64,000 bases of DNA from CAVQFB01 sp963711675. Its GTDB lineage: Bacteria > Acidobacteriota > Terriglobia > Terriglobales > Acidobacteriaceae. Made by a program: the position numbers and the translations under genes. A model generated the notes under the pieces. The model was not told where the DNA came from. It saw only the letters and a program-made list of their open reading frames with translations, and searched no databases. The stretch covers positions 1 through 64,000 of the forward strand of contig CAVQFB010000003.1 of the NCBI GenBank assembly GCA_963711675.1, written 5' to 3'. Shown in pieces: positions 8,418 to 17,517 of the stretch; position 1 is the first letter of the stretch, and every line of letters begins with the position of its first letter.

Positions 8418-8849
8418 TTACGATGGAATCCGCACAATCTGTACAGAGCAGCGGGCATGGCGGGCTACAGCTTCTGAAACGCTGCCGAGGAAGAAACGTC
8501 CCAGCCCCTTGCGTCCATGCGAGCCCAGAACAATCAAGTCCGCGTGCCATGCCGCAGCATCCTCCAAAATGACGCTCCTCGCGTCACCAGTCTCGACTGA
8601 CGTGGTCACACTGAAGCCGGCGGAGGAGAGCGTTTTGGCCACCCGTTCTACGACTTCGCGTGCTTGCGGAAGTCGGTCCTCCAGCTCCGGATAGTATCCT
8701 CGAGACATCTGTGGAGGCTCTGAGATCACAATCGGCTCAACGACGTGCAATACTCGGACCTCAGTATCCTGAGACCGGAACTGCCCGGCGAGGCTCTTCG
8801 CTGCAGCTTCTGAGAACTTGGAATCATCAGTGGCTAGTAAGATCTTCAT
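8418..8849 (-). CDS. Universal stress protein (UspA family)
   Basis: A 143-aa single Usp domain, the usual length. It starts MKILLATDDSKFSEAA, has a central helix after the acidic loop, and ends with the ATP-binding motif type DLIVLGSHGRKGLGRFFLGS followed by SVQIVRI. The GxxGxxxxFxxGS pattern suggests the ATP-binding subclass. It overlaps the stop of the upstream zinc-ribbon gene by four bases, so the two are translated together. A role in starvation, oxidative or low-oxygen stress fits the family and the nearby Crp/Fnr gene. Confidence 0.9.
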   Translation of the reverse strand: MKILLATDDSKFSEAAAKSLAGQFRSQDTEVRVLHVVEPIVISEPPQMSRGYYPELEDRLPQAREVVERVAKTLSSAGFSVTTSVETGDARSVILEDAAAWHADLIVLGSHGRKGLGRFFLGSVSEAVARHARCSVQIVRIPS

Positions 8850-9139
8850 GACTTCCTACTCTGTGGTACCACAGCGGAGTCGGCGTTGCAGGGGGCAACG
8901 ATTCGGAAAGCAGGATGCGGATGGAACTCTGCGATTGTTCGTGGACCCATCCACACTTGCACCTGATCTGCCTGATATTCTGCGTCGTCTCCGCATGTCC
9001 TGCAATGGACTTGGAATCGCTCAGGAATCATCCGAATATCCCGCGCCTTGTCATCGAAGGAAATGAGCGCCTGGGGAAGCATTGTTCCGCAGCGGCCACA
9101 GGCCACAGCCCAATAGAAAACTTTGTCTGTCGTATCCAT
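8846..9139 (-). CDS. Zinc-ribbon hypothetical protein coupled to Usp
   Basis: A 97-aa protein with CGRC at residue 15 and CRTC near residue 46, a two-knuckle zinc ribbon. The middle reads ISFDDKARDIRMIPERFQVH and the end IAEFHPHPAFRIV, a motif I associate with small Acidobacterial hypotheticals. Its stop overlaps the uspA start (ATGA), showing an operon. It may be an accessory protein of the stress response, but nothing shows a reaction. Confidence 0.68.
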   Translation of the reverse strand: MDTTDKVFYWAVACGRCGTMLPQALISFDDKARDIRMIPERFQVHCRTCGDDAEYQADQVQVWMGPRTIAEFHPHPAFRIVAPCNADSAVVPQSRKS

Positions 9140-9214
9140 AGCGGAACGAATTAACTGGTGTCACTGTGACGATCCAGGTGAGAACAGTTGCATGCGGAGC
9201 GCTGCCAGCCAGCT

Positions 9215-9484
9215 TCATGCAGCAGTAATCACCCGGTCAATGTCAGTCGTATGCTGGCGTTCCCTATGCCGCAAGCTCATTTGCAGCGCCTGCAGAGCGT
9301 ACATCGCATCCGTTAATTCTTCCTTCCCATCCAAATGAGATTCGGTCGATAAGAACAGGTATCGCACTCTGCAGACAATCGCCTTTCTCGCTTCAGCAAT
9401 CTGGTCTGGGATGTCGTTTTGATTGGTTTCCAGAATGGCGGCTCGGTACAAGTGTCGCCACGATCTGGTGTCCGGCTTCTTCAT
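9215..9484 (-). CDS. Small helical hypothetical protein
   Basis: An 89-aa protein: MKKPDTRSWRHLYRAAILET, then a helix IPDQIAEARKAIVCRVRYLF and a second helix EELTDAMYALQALQMSLRH. The W..LYxAAxLExN opening is shared by short Acidobacterial proteins of unknown role. I chose the internal ATG before KKP because GGAG occurs upstream and because the extra N-terminal residues of a longer frame look unrelated. Confidence 0.5.
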   Translation of the reverse strand: MKKPDTRSWRHLYRAAILETNQNDIPDQIAEARKAIVCRVRYLFLSTESHLDGKEELTDAMYALQALQMSLRHRERQHTTDIDRVITAA

Positions 9485-9808
9485 CCTCCGGCTCCGGTCG
9501 AAAATGATCCAAAGCATTGAGGAAAGCACCGTCTAAACAGGCTTCCCATGGTTTACGGTTATTGAAACGAGATACGCTAGATATTATGTCTTCGGTCACA
9601 TTGGTCAAGGTTATCCGTTACCGATGCCTGTGACAGCCTCCCCATGCGGCAGAAAGACGCCAATCAGTCCGACCAAGTTGAAGCGTTGTTCCCGGTTGCA
9701 TTACCGGGCAACTGGAGCCCGGATAGTTGATGAAATCAGACATTTCACTAACTAGCGGAAGCAATGTCGCGTAAGCACCCTATCAGTCCGCACATTCCCA
9801 GCTTCCAG

Positions 9809-9831
9809 TTCCAGTCCGGCACCGGCTGGAA
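9809..9831. terminator. Hairpin 3' of a minus-strand small membrane gene
   Basis: TTCCAG-T-CCGG-CA-CCGG-CTGGAA forms a 10-bp stem with one bulge and a tiny loop. It lies 38 bases past the stop of the 35-aa membrane peptide and could end its transcript. No U-run is seen. A second, weaker hairpin (CCCGGT..ACCGGG) lies near 9690-9710. Confidence 0.3.
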
Positions 9832-9868
9832 TTCGGGACTTAATCGACGACAGATCTGACGGGCCAGA

Positions 9869-9976
9869 TTACAGATGAACCAGCCTATAAAAAAAGGCCA
9901 GGGTCAAGATCGTGATGGCGACGACCGCGAACCCAGCAAGAGCATCGCCAATTATTGTGCTGCTGGCTTTTCCCAT
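9869..9976 (-). CDS. 35-aa single-TM peptide
   Basis: A very short gene supported by a strong AAGGAGG box six bases before the ATG. The product begins MGKASSTIIGDALAGF and continues as one membrane helix (AVVAITILTLAFFYRLVHL). Small one-helix proteins like this often bind larger membrane complexes. The partner is unknown, and the nearest genes do not suggest one. Confidence 0.5.
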   Translation of the reverse strand: MGKASSTIIGDALAGFAVVAITILTLAFFYRLVHL

Positions 9977-10335
9977 ACGTGCCTCCTTCGGTATCGGTGG
10001 GAGACAATTAGCAGCGTAATCTGACGAAGAATTTGCAGTGGTGACGAGGCTCACTAGGAGATGTGATAGCCATCGGTGCTCCTTCTTGGCTGAGAAAATC
10101 GCGCCTGGTCACTCTCATCACCACGCCTTCGCGTACTTGGCCTCGTTTTTCCTTGAGGATGGAGATTCTTGCGCCGGGGTCATGCCTGTCCTGGCTCCAA
10201 GTTGAGCGAGACAGTCAGCACATCTTAAGACGCGTCTTACGCCGACCGTGCCCGTTGTTAAAAATCACAGACATCAGCATGCTTGCGTCTGAAAATGGAG
10301 GTGGAGCAGAAGACCCTTTCTACTCGGAGGCGCGT

Positions 10336-10680
10336 ATGAAGAAGACTGTTATTTTAGCAGTTGCTCTGGCGGCGCTTTCTTGGATCATCGCTACGGGACA
10401 GGCTTTTGCGCAGGAGCGAACCACGGTAAAGGTGACAGGTTCGGAGGTCGTTACCGGGGTTGTAGTTGTTGATATTCTGAAAGACGGGAAACCCCTCAAA
10501 TTGCAGTGCAATCACGGTGCAGCCAACTGCAAGCCTTTGAAGAGTGGTGGCTATGTGATGGTCGAACTCCCCAAGAACTACGGGATGTACGATTGTAAAA
10601 ACGTCGAGATTTATCGAGAGGACAAGGGCAAACCGGAGGGAGCCGAACTCTTGGGCAATTACTGCCTGGTCGAAAAGTGA
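10336..10680 (+). CDS. Exported small protein, two Cys pairs
   Basis: A 114-aa secreted protein. A clear signal peptide (KKTVILAVALAALSWIIATG, cleavage probably after AFA) is followed by a mature domain of about 88 residues with CNHGAANC and two later Cys (YDCKNVEIY, GNYCLVE), likely two disulfides. GGAGG sits five bases before the ATG; longer in-frame starts upstream lack this. The ELPKNYGMYDCxNVxxY..GxYCL pattern recurs in Acidobacterial exported hypotheticals. It stands alone as a transcription unit. Confidence 0.75.
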   Translation: MKKTVILAVALAALSWIIATGQAFAQERTTVKVTGSEVVTGVVVVDILKDGKPLKLQCNHGAANCKPLKSGGYVMVELPKNYGMYDCKNVEIYREDKGKPEGAELLGNYCLVEK

Positions 10681-11336
10681 GCGCGTTCAGCCGGTGCTTG
10701 CTTGGCCGCTTGACATCACGGCCCCGATCTGGCGCATTTTCCATGGCACGATGCGGTTTCCTTGTAGACAGAGTAGCACTCAGACGCTGCTGTTCTGCCG
10801 AAATCACTTGCCTGGAGCCGCCAGTTTCGCGGGCTTGGCAGGCTGCGACCCTTTCAGCTTGGCAAAAGATTTCCTCCACGCGCTTTCGGAAGTCACCACG
10901 TTCAATTTTGAGAGAATCAGACCATAATTTTCGCCCAGTGGATCGCGCAGCATGTCTCCAACCCGCGTCGTGATGCGGTCCGCAAGCCCGAACTCAGCTG
11001 ACCCTAGAAACTGACGAGTTCTCCATACAGGTCTATCTCATCGACCCATATCACTTTCGTGCGACCGCTGGGCCAGCTTTCAAAAAGAAATAGGTTCAGG
11101 CCCATGCGGTGAGCAGAAGCTCCAGAGTCGCGGAATAATGACCGAAATCAAGGCGATTTTACACATTGAGAATTGCTGGTGTTTGCAAAACGCCCACAAT
11201 ACCAGTACGAGCTCGCTGGCGATTGAGCAAACACGCACCAACAACCACCGTTTCTGAGATCCAAAACGGGAAGACTCGCCAATCACAGACTTTTCCACTG
11301 AAGAGCGCAGAGACTGATCATGAGAGGGGGCCCAAA
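10681..11336. other. Long gap without a supported gene
   Basis: About 650 bases. A plus frame continues to 10927 and a minus frame covers 10496-10879, but neither has a start signal or a family. A minus-strand stretch near 11000-11090 (VIWVDEIDLYGELVSF) looks like the end of an older gene. The last 20 bases hold the GAGAGGGGG ribosome site of the next gene. Confidence 0.4.
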
Positions 11337-12467
11337 ATGCCACTCGATGCCCTTGAGGTAAGGATTTCCTTACAAAAACTGCTGATCGTGCTAGTAGTGA
11401 TTCTCGTACCCCTCAATTTCATTGGGCTGTATCTCAGTTCGGAGAGCAGCACATCTCTGAAGCGAACAATCGGAGCGCATTTTAAGACCATCGCGCAAGC
11501 TGAAGGGGCCGCCGTTCTGCATTTCGTTAACAATCGTGTGATCGACGTTGGCGCCATTGCGATGGAATCAACCGTCGTGGATGCGGTCGTCAAGGCTAAC
11601 CGCGCTTACACGAACATGAGCGATGAAAAGATCGGTGCAAGGATCGGAAAAGTCGAGAACGAATGGGCGACGCCCAAAGCTGATTCCCTGGCAAAGGCCA
11701 TGTTGTCGTCGGACACCTCTACTGCGCTGCGCCGCCATCGGGAACTGGACCCATGGCTTCTCAAGATCATAGTGGCGGATATCAACGGCGTACCGGTAGC
11801 AGCGACGGTTAAGCCTCTGCATTACGCTCCAGTCGACAGAAAATTTCTGGACGGTGTGTCTGCTGGGGGTAGAGGTGGAGTTTATGTTACCGAACTCCTT
11901 TACGACGAGCAGAGCAAATCGGACTATGTCGGCGTTGGTTTCCCGGTGCTCGACCGAGGTTCCCACCGATTCATAGGTATGGTGAATGCGTTGGTTGACG
12001 TGTCAAGTCTCTTTTCGGGTCTGAACCGGGAAGAGTCCGGCCGCACCGCTCGTACCACTCTGATAAAGGAGGATGGCACGGTGGTCAGCGCACCTAGCGT
12101 GACTCCGTCCATGCGCCTCAAGTCGGACGAATATGCGGCGGTCCGGGATGCGTTGGGGACGTTACAGGGCCGGGAGGCTGGATTTGTGACAGCCAACTTG
12201 CGAGGTGAAAACCGCATCGTTGGATTTGCAGACACGGGTCTCAAACAGACCTACCCCAACCTGGGATGGTTTGTCATGGTTAGCCAGAGCGAAGATGAAG
12301 CTCTGGCATCCATACGCACGGTGGGTCACTTCGCGTTCCTAATGGTGTTGGTTGGTTTGTTGATGGTGACTCTGTTGGCCGTTCATTTTTTTCTGCACCG
12401 CAGACAGCAGATGGCTGACATTGAGGCGGTCTCCGATAACGGTGCGGGAAAAGAGCGTGCCGCCTGA
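11337..12467 (+). CDS. Membrane dCache-type sensor without output domain
   Basis: A 376-aa protein with one membrane helix at each end: QKLLIVLVVILVPLNFIGLY near residues 12-32 and FAFLMVLVGLLMVTLLAVHF near 335-355. The roughly 300-residue loop between them fits a double Cache sensor facing the periplasm (AVLHFVNNRVIDVGAIAMES at the start; DPWLLKIIVADINGVPVAAT; later GRTARTTLIKEDGTVVSAP and NLGWFVMVSQSEDEAL). The chain stops about 20 residues after the second helix, with no HAMP, kinase, GGDEF or methyl-accepting domain. It would need a partner to signal, or it lost its output. GAGAGGGGG precedes the ATG. Confidence 0.75.
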   Translation: MPLDALEVRISLQKLLIVLVVILVPLNFIGLYLSSESSTSLKRTIGAHFKTIAQAEGAAVLHFVNNRVIDVGAIAMESTVVDAVVKANRAYTNMSDEKIGARIGKVENEWATPKADSLAKAMLSSDTSTALRRHRELDPWLLKIIVADINGVPVAATVKPLHYAPVDRKFLDGVSAGGRGGVYVTELLYDEQSKSDYVGVGFPVLDRGSHRFIGMVNALVDVSSLFSGLNREESGRTARTTLIKEDGTVVSAPSVTPSMRLKSDEYAAVRDALGTLQGREAGFVTANLRGENRIVGFADTGLKQTYPNLGWFVMVSQSEDEALASIRTVGHFAFLMVLVGLLMVTLLAVHFFLHRRQQMADIEAVSDNGAGKERAA

Positions 12468-12679
12468 CCCGGGCGTTGCAGTTTGTTGTGTTCGGGCGAG
12501 CGTTGAATTGTTGTGCGACAAAGAAGAGTGGGAGAAGGGCATCATGGCTCTGAAATCAGCCTGCCCACTGGATTCATATTCCTAGTAGGTTTCTATCGCC
12601 AAAGATGCTAGGACTTCCACACTGAGTCTCGCCCTAGGATCGCTCGATTCAGCGCGATCTCTTCGCAAATCCGAGGCTA

Positions 12680-13193
12680 CTAGGTGAGCCCGTCTGAAGG
12701 AGGCGGCCACGCACCCAGCGTCTGTCGTAGGAGAACAACCTGCCCGGTATGATGGCTGTTCTGCGAGTAGGCTAAGGCCATGTCTAACCTACGTAGCGCG
12801 ATGGTCTGAAGCATTTCCAGGGCGCCCTTGTTGCCCCGCTTCGCAAACAGATTTGCTGCTTGCGAGAGGCGATCCAGTTGCACTATTCCCCTGTGGAAAC
12901 TCTGCACAGTTCGTTTCCATTCATCCGAACTGGTCGGTCCCAGGCTGCCAGGCCAACTGCCGGAGGCATGCCTAGGAATCGGAATCTTTCGCCCATCAAG
13001 CCATCACTGCCCAATCCTGCCAATAGATCATGTGGTTCAGTAGCTGAAAGAGAGAGTGCAGAACGCCCTCGTGTCGCGTGCCAGCAATCTTCCAATCGAG
13101 TCCGGCGCAGGCATTCTCCATTTTTACGTGGGCGCCCCGTCCCGATGGAGCGTGCCCAATCGCCTTTGTGAGGATCTTGATATCGGTGTTCAC
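12680..13193 (-). pseudogene. DinB-family protein, broken by two frameshifts
   Basis: Three successive minus frames together give one DinB-like (DUF664) four-helix protein: GVLHSLFQLLNHMIYWQDW, then ERFRFLGMPPAVGLAAWDRP, then SDEWKRTVQSFHRGIVQLDR, ending NSHHTGQVVLLRQTLGAW-PPP. Conserved His residues of the metal site (LLNHMIYW, NSHHTGQ) remain. The first shift looks like loss of one G in GCTTGGATGGGC (now GCTTGATGGGC near 12996); the second lies near 12930. Family members act in bacillithiol/mycothiol-linked detoxification or have unknown roles. As read, no full protein can be made. Confidence 0.75.
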
Positions 13194-13321
13194 AATTCGT
13201 CTCCCGTTTGATCCGTTGGCAGCTCCTTTCTTGTCTTCATCCTCGCCTGTGCTATCAGCCTAGTTTGGCGATAATCGCTTCTTTTGTTTCGTGTACTCGC
13301 TCGACACGCTATGTGGGTTTC

Positions 13322-14887
13322 TCACTTCAGTCTTCCGACAACTCCCTCGGCGGCATTCAGTATCTCTCCCGCTTTGGCAATGCGCGCGAGTTGGTTGATG
13401 TCGTCATGCAGAGGCCTATCCTCCCCCAGCATACTCACGTGCTTACGAATGGCTTGGTAGGCGGCCTGAGTAGCGGGCGAAGCTTTGACCGGTGCCCGCA
13501 GATCGAAGGCCTGCGCAGCCGCCATCAACTCGATCGCAACCACGTACCACGAATTCTCGATGATCTGCCGCGTCTTTATGGCAGTGGTCATACCCATGGA
13601 CACAAAGTCTTCCTGATCAGCTGCCGCGGGGATGGTTCCGGTCGCAGCAGGATGGCTGAGCACCCGATTTTCACAAATTAACGCTCCCGCGGTGTACTGC
13701 GACAGCATCAGCCCGGAAAACATTCCGGCGCCTTTGGTCAAGAATGCCGGCAGGCCTACCGACAGGTGTGGGTTCATCAGCCGGTTGAGCCGGCGCTCGC
13801 TTAGCGCGGCGACCGTGGTGAGCGACATGCCAAGCAACTCCAGAGCGAAGGCCATCGGCGTGCCCTGGAAGTTCGCGCCTGTCAGCACCAGGTCATCGTC
13901 CGGGAAGAAAATGGGGTTATCGGCGACGTGGTTCAGTTCCGTTTCCAGCATGTGCCGGATCCATTTGCAGGCATCTCGGGCCGCGCCAATGACCTGCGGG
14001 CTGGAGCGCAGGGAGTAAGCATCCTGCACTTTCTTCCCAGGCCGGTTGAGCAGTTCCGAGCCCTCGGTCAGCCGGCGCACGTTTTCGGCGCACTCTTGCG
14101 CACCGGGATAACCCCTGATCAAGTGAATCCGGTGGTCGTAGGCTTTCATATTGGCGTTAAGCGCCTCGAGCGTCATCGCCAATGCCACTTCCTGGGTCCT
14201 GATCCATCGTTCTGCATCGCATAGTTCAAGGCAACCCATTCCGGTGATGAGATCAGACCCATTGATGGTAGCCAGCCCGTCTCGCTCGCGGAAAGTCACG
14301 GTGGGAATACCAGCCTCCGCCATGCCTTCCGTTGCAGGTAACCTTCTCCCCCTGTAGAAGACCTCGCCCTCACCCATGAGAGTAATGGCCATCTGGGCCA
14401 TGGGGGACAAATCGCCGCAGGCCCCCACCGAACCTTTCTGGCACACCACCGGGGTGACACCGCGGTTGAGCATATCGATTTGCTTCTGCACGATTTCGAG
14501 CCTTATCCCCGAATGGCCCCAGCAATGGGTATTGAGGCGAGAAAGCATTCCCGCCCGAACGTCTTCTTCGCTGCAAGCTTCTCCGCAACCTGCGGCGTGG
14601 GAGTAAAGCAGGTATCTCTGAAACTTCGCTACCTGCTCCGGTGTGAGCACGACTTCGGAGAGTTCGCCAATACCGGTGTTGACGCCGTACATGATTTCCC
14701 GAGCCCTGATCTTGCGCTCCAGCATTTCGCGGCACCTGTTGATGCGCGCGACCGCATCCGGGTGGAGTTCGATTGGCTCGCGCTTTCGAGCAATGGCAAG
14801 GACATCTTCAATTCTCAGAGAATGGCCATCAAGCATCAATTCCGCATCTAGAGCGTGGTGCGGCGTTACCTCTTCTAGGACTTCCAT
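13322..14887 (-). CDS. hutH: MIO-type ammonia-lyase (histidine ammonia-lyase-like)
   Basis: A 521-aa member of the HAL/PAL/TAL family, near full family length. The start is the ATG eight bases after GGGAGG. Tyr67 in YGVNTGIGEL, His97 in LLYSHAAG and the late QEDFVSMG and Glu in IELMAAAQAFDLRA match catalytic or substrate positions of HutH. The prosthetic group MIO normally forms from Ala-Ser-Gly; here the triad is A156-C157-G158 (GSVGACGDLSP, codon TGC). Histidine would be deaminated to urocanate, but no hutU, hutI or hutG lies nearby, so an aromatic lyase or aminomutase is possible. The gene stands alone. The family is certain, the substrate is not. Confidence 0.87.
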   Translation of the reverse strand: MEVLEEVTPHHALDAELMLDGHSLRIEDVLAIARKREPIELHPDAVARINRCREMLERKIRAREIMYGVNTGIGELSEVVLTPEQVAKFQRYLLYSHAAGCGEACSEEDVRAGMLSRLNTHCWGHSGIRLEIVQKQIDMLNRGVTPVVCQKGSVGACGDLSPMAQMAITLMGEGEVFYRGRRLPATEGMAEAGIPTVTFRERDGLATINGSDLITGMGCLELCDAERWIRTQEVALAMTLEALNANMKAYDHRIHLIRGYPGAQECAENVRRLTEGSELLNRPGKKVQDAYSLRSSPQVIGAARDACKWIRHMLETELNHVADNPIFFPDDDLVLTGANFQGTPMAFALELLGMSLTTVAALSERRLNRLMNPHLSVGLPAFLTKGAGMFSGLMLSQYTAGALICENRVLSHPAATGTIPAAADQEDFVSMGMTTAIKTRQIIENSWYVVAIELMAAAQAFDLRAPVKASPATQAAYQAIRKHVSMLGEDRPLHDDINQLARIAKAGEILNAAEGVVGRLK

Positions 14888-14968
14888 ATTCGAGCCTCCC
14901 TGCACATCGCACACCCATGAAAACGATCCGTCCTCATCGGAGTTGTGGTGAGGGCGGTCTGTCAGCCT

Positions 14969-15424
14969 TCAAAACTCGCTGGCTGATTTCCTCCAGTCCT
15001 TCTTAAGCTGCTCAACAATCTCCTCCGCCAATCGGCTCTTCTCTAGGGCTGTAGACTTCTCAGTCTTCCAGATAGATCTATGCGTGCGACGGTCTACGAG
15101 CGTCACTTCCGCAGCGGTCCACCGCACAACCACCTTGGCGGGCACAATTCTGCTCTCGGATTGACAAGTCAGAATGCCATCAGCTTCTTCTGGCTGTGAG
15201 GTGATTTGTACTGCGTCCCATCTTTCAAGACGAGACTTGAGCAGCCCCACAAGATCATCCGCTGACGGCGCAATATAGACGACCTTGACCTGGTGGAGCG
15301 GAAGGGGTCCGGCGGATATCGTGGCTTGTGCCGCAAGGAATCCCGCGGTCAGCACAACGATCAGGAGCGTCAGAAAAGCGAGGCTCACTTCCGAAACAGC
15401 ATGGTGCACGTCGCGAGCGTTCAT
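14969..15424 (-). CDS. Exported hypothetical protein
   Basis: A 151-aa protein with an N-terminal membrane/signal segment (LAFLTLLIVVLTAGFLAAQA) followed by a small alpha/beta domain: VKVVYIAPSADDLVGLLKSR, then EEADGILTC and VTLVDRRTHRSIWKTEK. The 'VYIAPSxxxLxxxLxxxL..ADxxLT' layout is common in Acidobacterial exported proteins that resemble divergent LptE/TolB-like folds. Function unknown. It is upstream of the lyase on the same strand with a gap of about 80 bases. Confidence 0.65.
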   Translation of the reverse strand: MNARDVHHAVSEVSLAFLTLLIVVLTAGFLAAQATISAGPLPLHQVKVVYIAPSADDLVGLLKSRLERWDAVQITSQPEEADGILTCQSESRIVPAKVVVRWTAAEVTLVDRRTHRSIWKTEKSTALEKSRLAEEIVEQLKKDWRKSASEF

Positions 15425-15709
15425 GGCCTTCGTCCTCCTTTCTTTCGATTTCAGATCGATTCGGCTCGATCGCGAAAGGCTAGATCTTCGTCGTCAGACA
15501 GACGATGGATCGTCATTCGTGTCGCGCTCGGCGTCACCGAACAGTCGTTCTTACACTATGCTGTTCCCGGCGCTCTAGCGTTTCAGTGACAAGGGTCACG
15601 CCACGGTGTACGTTGAGACGAGCGAGGAGGTACTTGTTTGCGTGCACCGGTGCCGTTCACGACTCTCGCTCGGAGTGCGCGTGCCCTGACCTATTTCAGT
15701 GGGTGAAAG

Positions 15710-16066
15710 ATGAAGCGTGAACACTTCGTCAAGGTAGTCGAGGAGGTGCTCGATTCCCTCCCACGAGAATTTCGCAGCCGCATACGTAACGTTGCTGTTC
15801 TGGTAGAGGACGCGCCTTCGAACCAGCCGCCACTGTGGTCTGGGCAGCAAAGGCGGCTGCTACTGGGTATCTTCCACGGCGTGCCCAGGACCAAGAAGAG
15901 CATATTTGACCTACCGACCGGACCGGATCACATCGTGCTGTATCAGAAGAATATTGAAGCGGTCTGCTCCAGCGATGCCGAAGTCCGCGAACAAATCCGC
16001 CTGACAGTCATCCATGAACTGGGCCACTATTTCGGGATGGATGAGGATCAACTGAAGGATGTTTAG
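15710..16066 (+). CDS. Zincin-family metallopeptidase-like protein
   Basis: A 118-aa protein of the short 'possible zinc metallopeptidase' family (DUF1025/Zincin_1). The zinc motif is HELGHYFGMDEDQL near residues 102-115, that is HExxHxxGxxE/D. The N-terminal helix VVEEVLDSLPREFRSRI and the central VAVLVEDAP strand are also typical. These proteins are cytoplasmic and their substrates unknown. It is divergent from the exported protein to its left. Confidence 0.85.
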   Translation: MKREHFVKVVEEVLDSLPREFRSRIRNVAVLVEDAPSNQPPLWSGQQRRLLLGIFHGVPRTKKSIFDLPTGPDHIVLYQKNIEAVCSSDAEVREQIRLTVIHELGHYFGMDEDQLKDV

Positions 16067-16165
16067 CTAAGAATGGCTGGACTAGGCTCAGTGGTAACCA
16101 TCGGAAACGATCGATGAATAACGGCAGAGTCTAAATGTTTGGCGTGGGCTCTCCGTTTGTTGCTT

Positions 16166-17461
16166 CTAGGTGCGATACCAGTCCGCTCGGGTTAGTGGCA
16201 AACCGCTCTCTCCGCTGAGCGGTTTCGCCAGCAGGGTCTGATAGACGTTGAAACGACCACTTCGGAACCCATGCGCGGCGCCTGCCATGTAGATCCGCCA
16301 GATGCGGTAGGTTTTGTCGTCCGTGAGGTGACGTGCCTCCTCTGCGTGGGCCTCAAGCCGTCTTACCCAGTGATGAAGTGTCAAGGCATAGTGCTCGCGC
16401 AGACTCTCGACGTCCCTAACCTCAAAGCCGCTGAGTTCTGCTGCTCGAAGGCTCGTAGTGATTGGAACCGGCTCACCACCAGGAAAGACGTAGCTATCGC
16501 TAAAGGATGGTCCCCGCCTGCGGTAGTTGGTGGAGTACGAAATCCCGTGATTCAGGAATACGCCACCCGGCAGCAACAAGTCCCGGGCCCGGCGGAAGTA
16601 CTCCGGCAGCATCGCTTCGCCAACGTGCTCAAACATCCCCACACTGACAATCTTGTCGTACTGCCGGCTGGGTTCGAGGTCCCGGTAGTCGCAGACTTCA
16701 ACGCGGCATCGGTCATTCAGGCCGGATTCGCGCAGGCGTTGCCGTGCCAGTTCCGCTTGCGGGACACTGAGTGTGATCCCCACCGCCTCCACGCCATGCT
16801 GGGTTGCCGCGTGCATTAGTAGACCGCCCCACCCGCAACCAATGTCCAGCAGGCGATCCCCCCTGCGAAGCCTCAGTTTCCTGCAGACGTATTCCAACTT
16901 GTGCAACTGCGCGGTATCCAAGTCTTCATCCGGCGCCCCAAAGTAGGCACAAGAGTAGATCATGCGCTGATCCAGCCATAGCGCGTAAAAATCGGCAGGA
17001 AGATCGTAGTGATAGCTGATTGCTTGCCGGTCGCGGTCCTTGGAATGAGCGGATCCCAGGGAATCGGAGAGATTCGCCCTCGTTCGCGAGGTGGCGTTGA
17101 CCGGCAACTCTTCTAGCCACTCGGCAAGGTCAAAACTCTTCGCAAGACTCTGCTCCTGCCCGAGAAGATGGTCGGCAAAGTCGAACGCAGCATCGAGGTC
17201 ACCTTCGATGTCGAAGTCATCGTAAACGTAGGCCTCTCCCAACGTGAGTTCGCTGGGATTTAGAAACATCGTGCGCAGGACTCCTGGGTTCTTGAGAACC
17301 AGAACGAATCGTGGCTGGTTTTCTGCCCCCCATGTCGTGCCATCCCAAAGTCGAACCTGAAAGTCACGCTTCTGGTAATTCTCCAGCAAAGTCTCCAGGA
17401 GGCTAGCGTTACAGGAGCGAAGATTCAGAGATTTTACCCATCGTCCCATAAGTTCCTCCAT
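16166..17461 (-). CDS. cfa: Cyclopropane-fatty-acyl-phospholipid synthase
   Basis: A 431-aa SAM-dependent methylene transferase that would cyclopropanate unsaturated phospholipid acyl chains at the inner membrane. The SAM-binding loop is LLDIGCGWGGLLMHAA near residues 206-221. Upstream are the AISYHYDLPADFYALWLDQR motif and YSCAYF. Downstream are VGMFEHVGEAMLPEYFRR and FLNHGISY, and the C-terminal half has FPGGEPVPI and WVRRLEAH. The catalytic Cys/His/Tyr/Glu environment appears intact. The N-terminal domain (residues 1-150) is that of the longer Cfa/CmaA type. CFA synthases protect membranes in acid or stationary phase, in line with the nearby Hsp20. Confidence 0.92.
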   Translation of the reverse strand: MEELMGRWVKSLNLRSCNASLLETLLENYQKRDFQVRLWDGTTWGAENQPRFVLVLKNPGVLRTMFLNPSELTLGEAYVYDDFDIEGDLDAAFDFADHLLGQEQSLAKSFDLAEWLEELPVNATSRTRANLSDSLGSAHSKDRDRQAISYHYDLPADFYALWLDQRMIYSCAYFGAPDEDLDTAQLHKLEYVCRKLRLRRGDRLLDIGCGWGGLLMHAATQHGVEAVGITLSVPQAELARQRLRESGLNDRCRVEVCDYRDLEPSRQYDKIVSVGMFEHVGEAMLPEYFRRARDLLLPGGVFLNHGISYSTNYRRRGPSFSDSYVFPGGEPVPITTSLRAAELSGFEVRDVESLREHYALTLHHWVRRLEAHAEEARHLTDDKTYRIWRIYMAGAAHGFRSGRFNVYQTLLAKPLSGESGLPLTRADWYRT

Positions 17462-17517
17462 TCCGCCGTTGCCAGCCTTCGTGGCCTCTCCAACTCCGCG
17501 ATTCTTTCACCTGCTCG

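Noticed and set aside
9393..9608. Minus-strand 71-codon frame (RKPWEACLDGAFLNALDHF)
   Set aside because: Protein-like in part, but overlaps a better supported gene in another frame and has no ribosome site.
10496..10879. Minus-strand 127-codon frame
   Set aside because: Antisense to the end of a well supported exported protein and without start signals.
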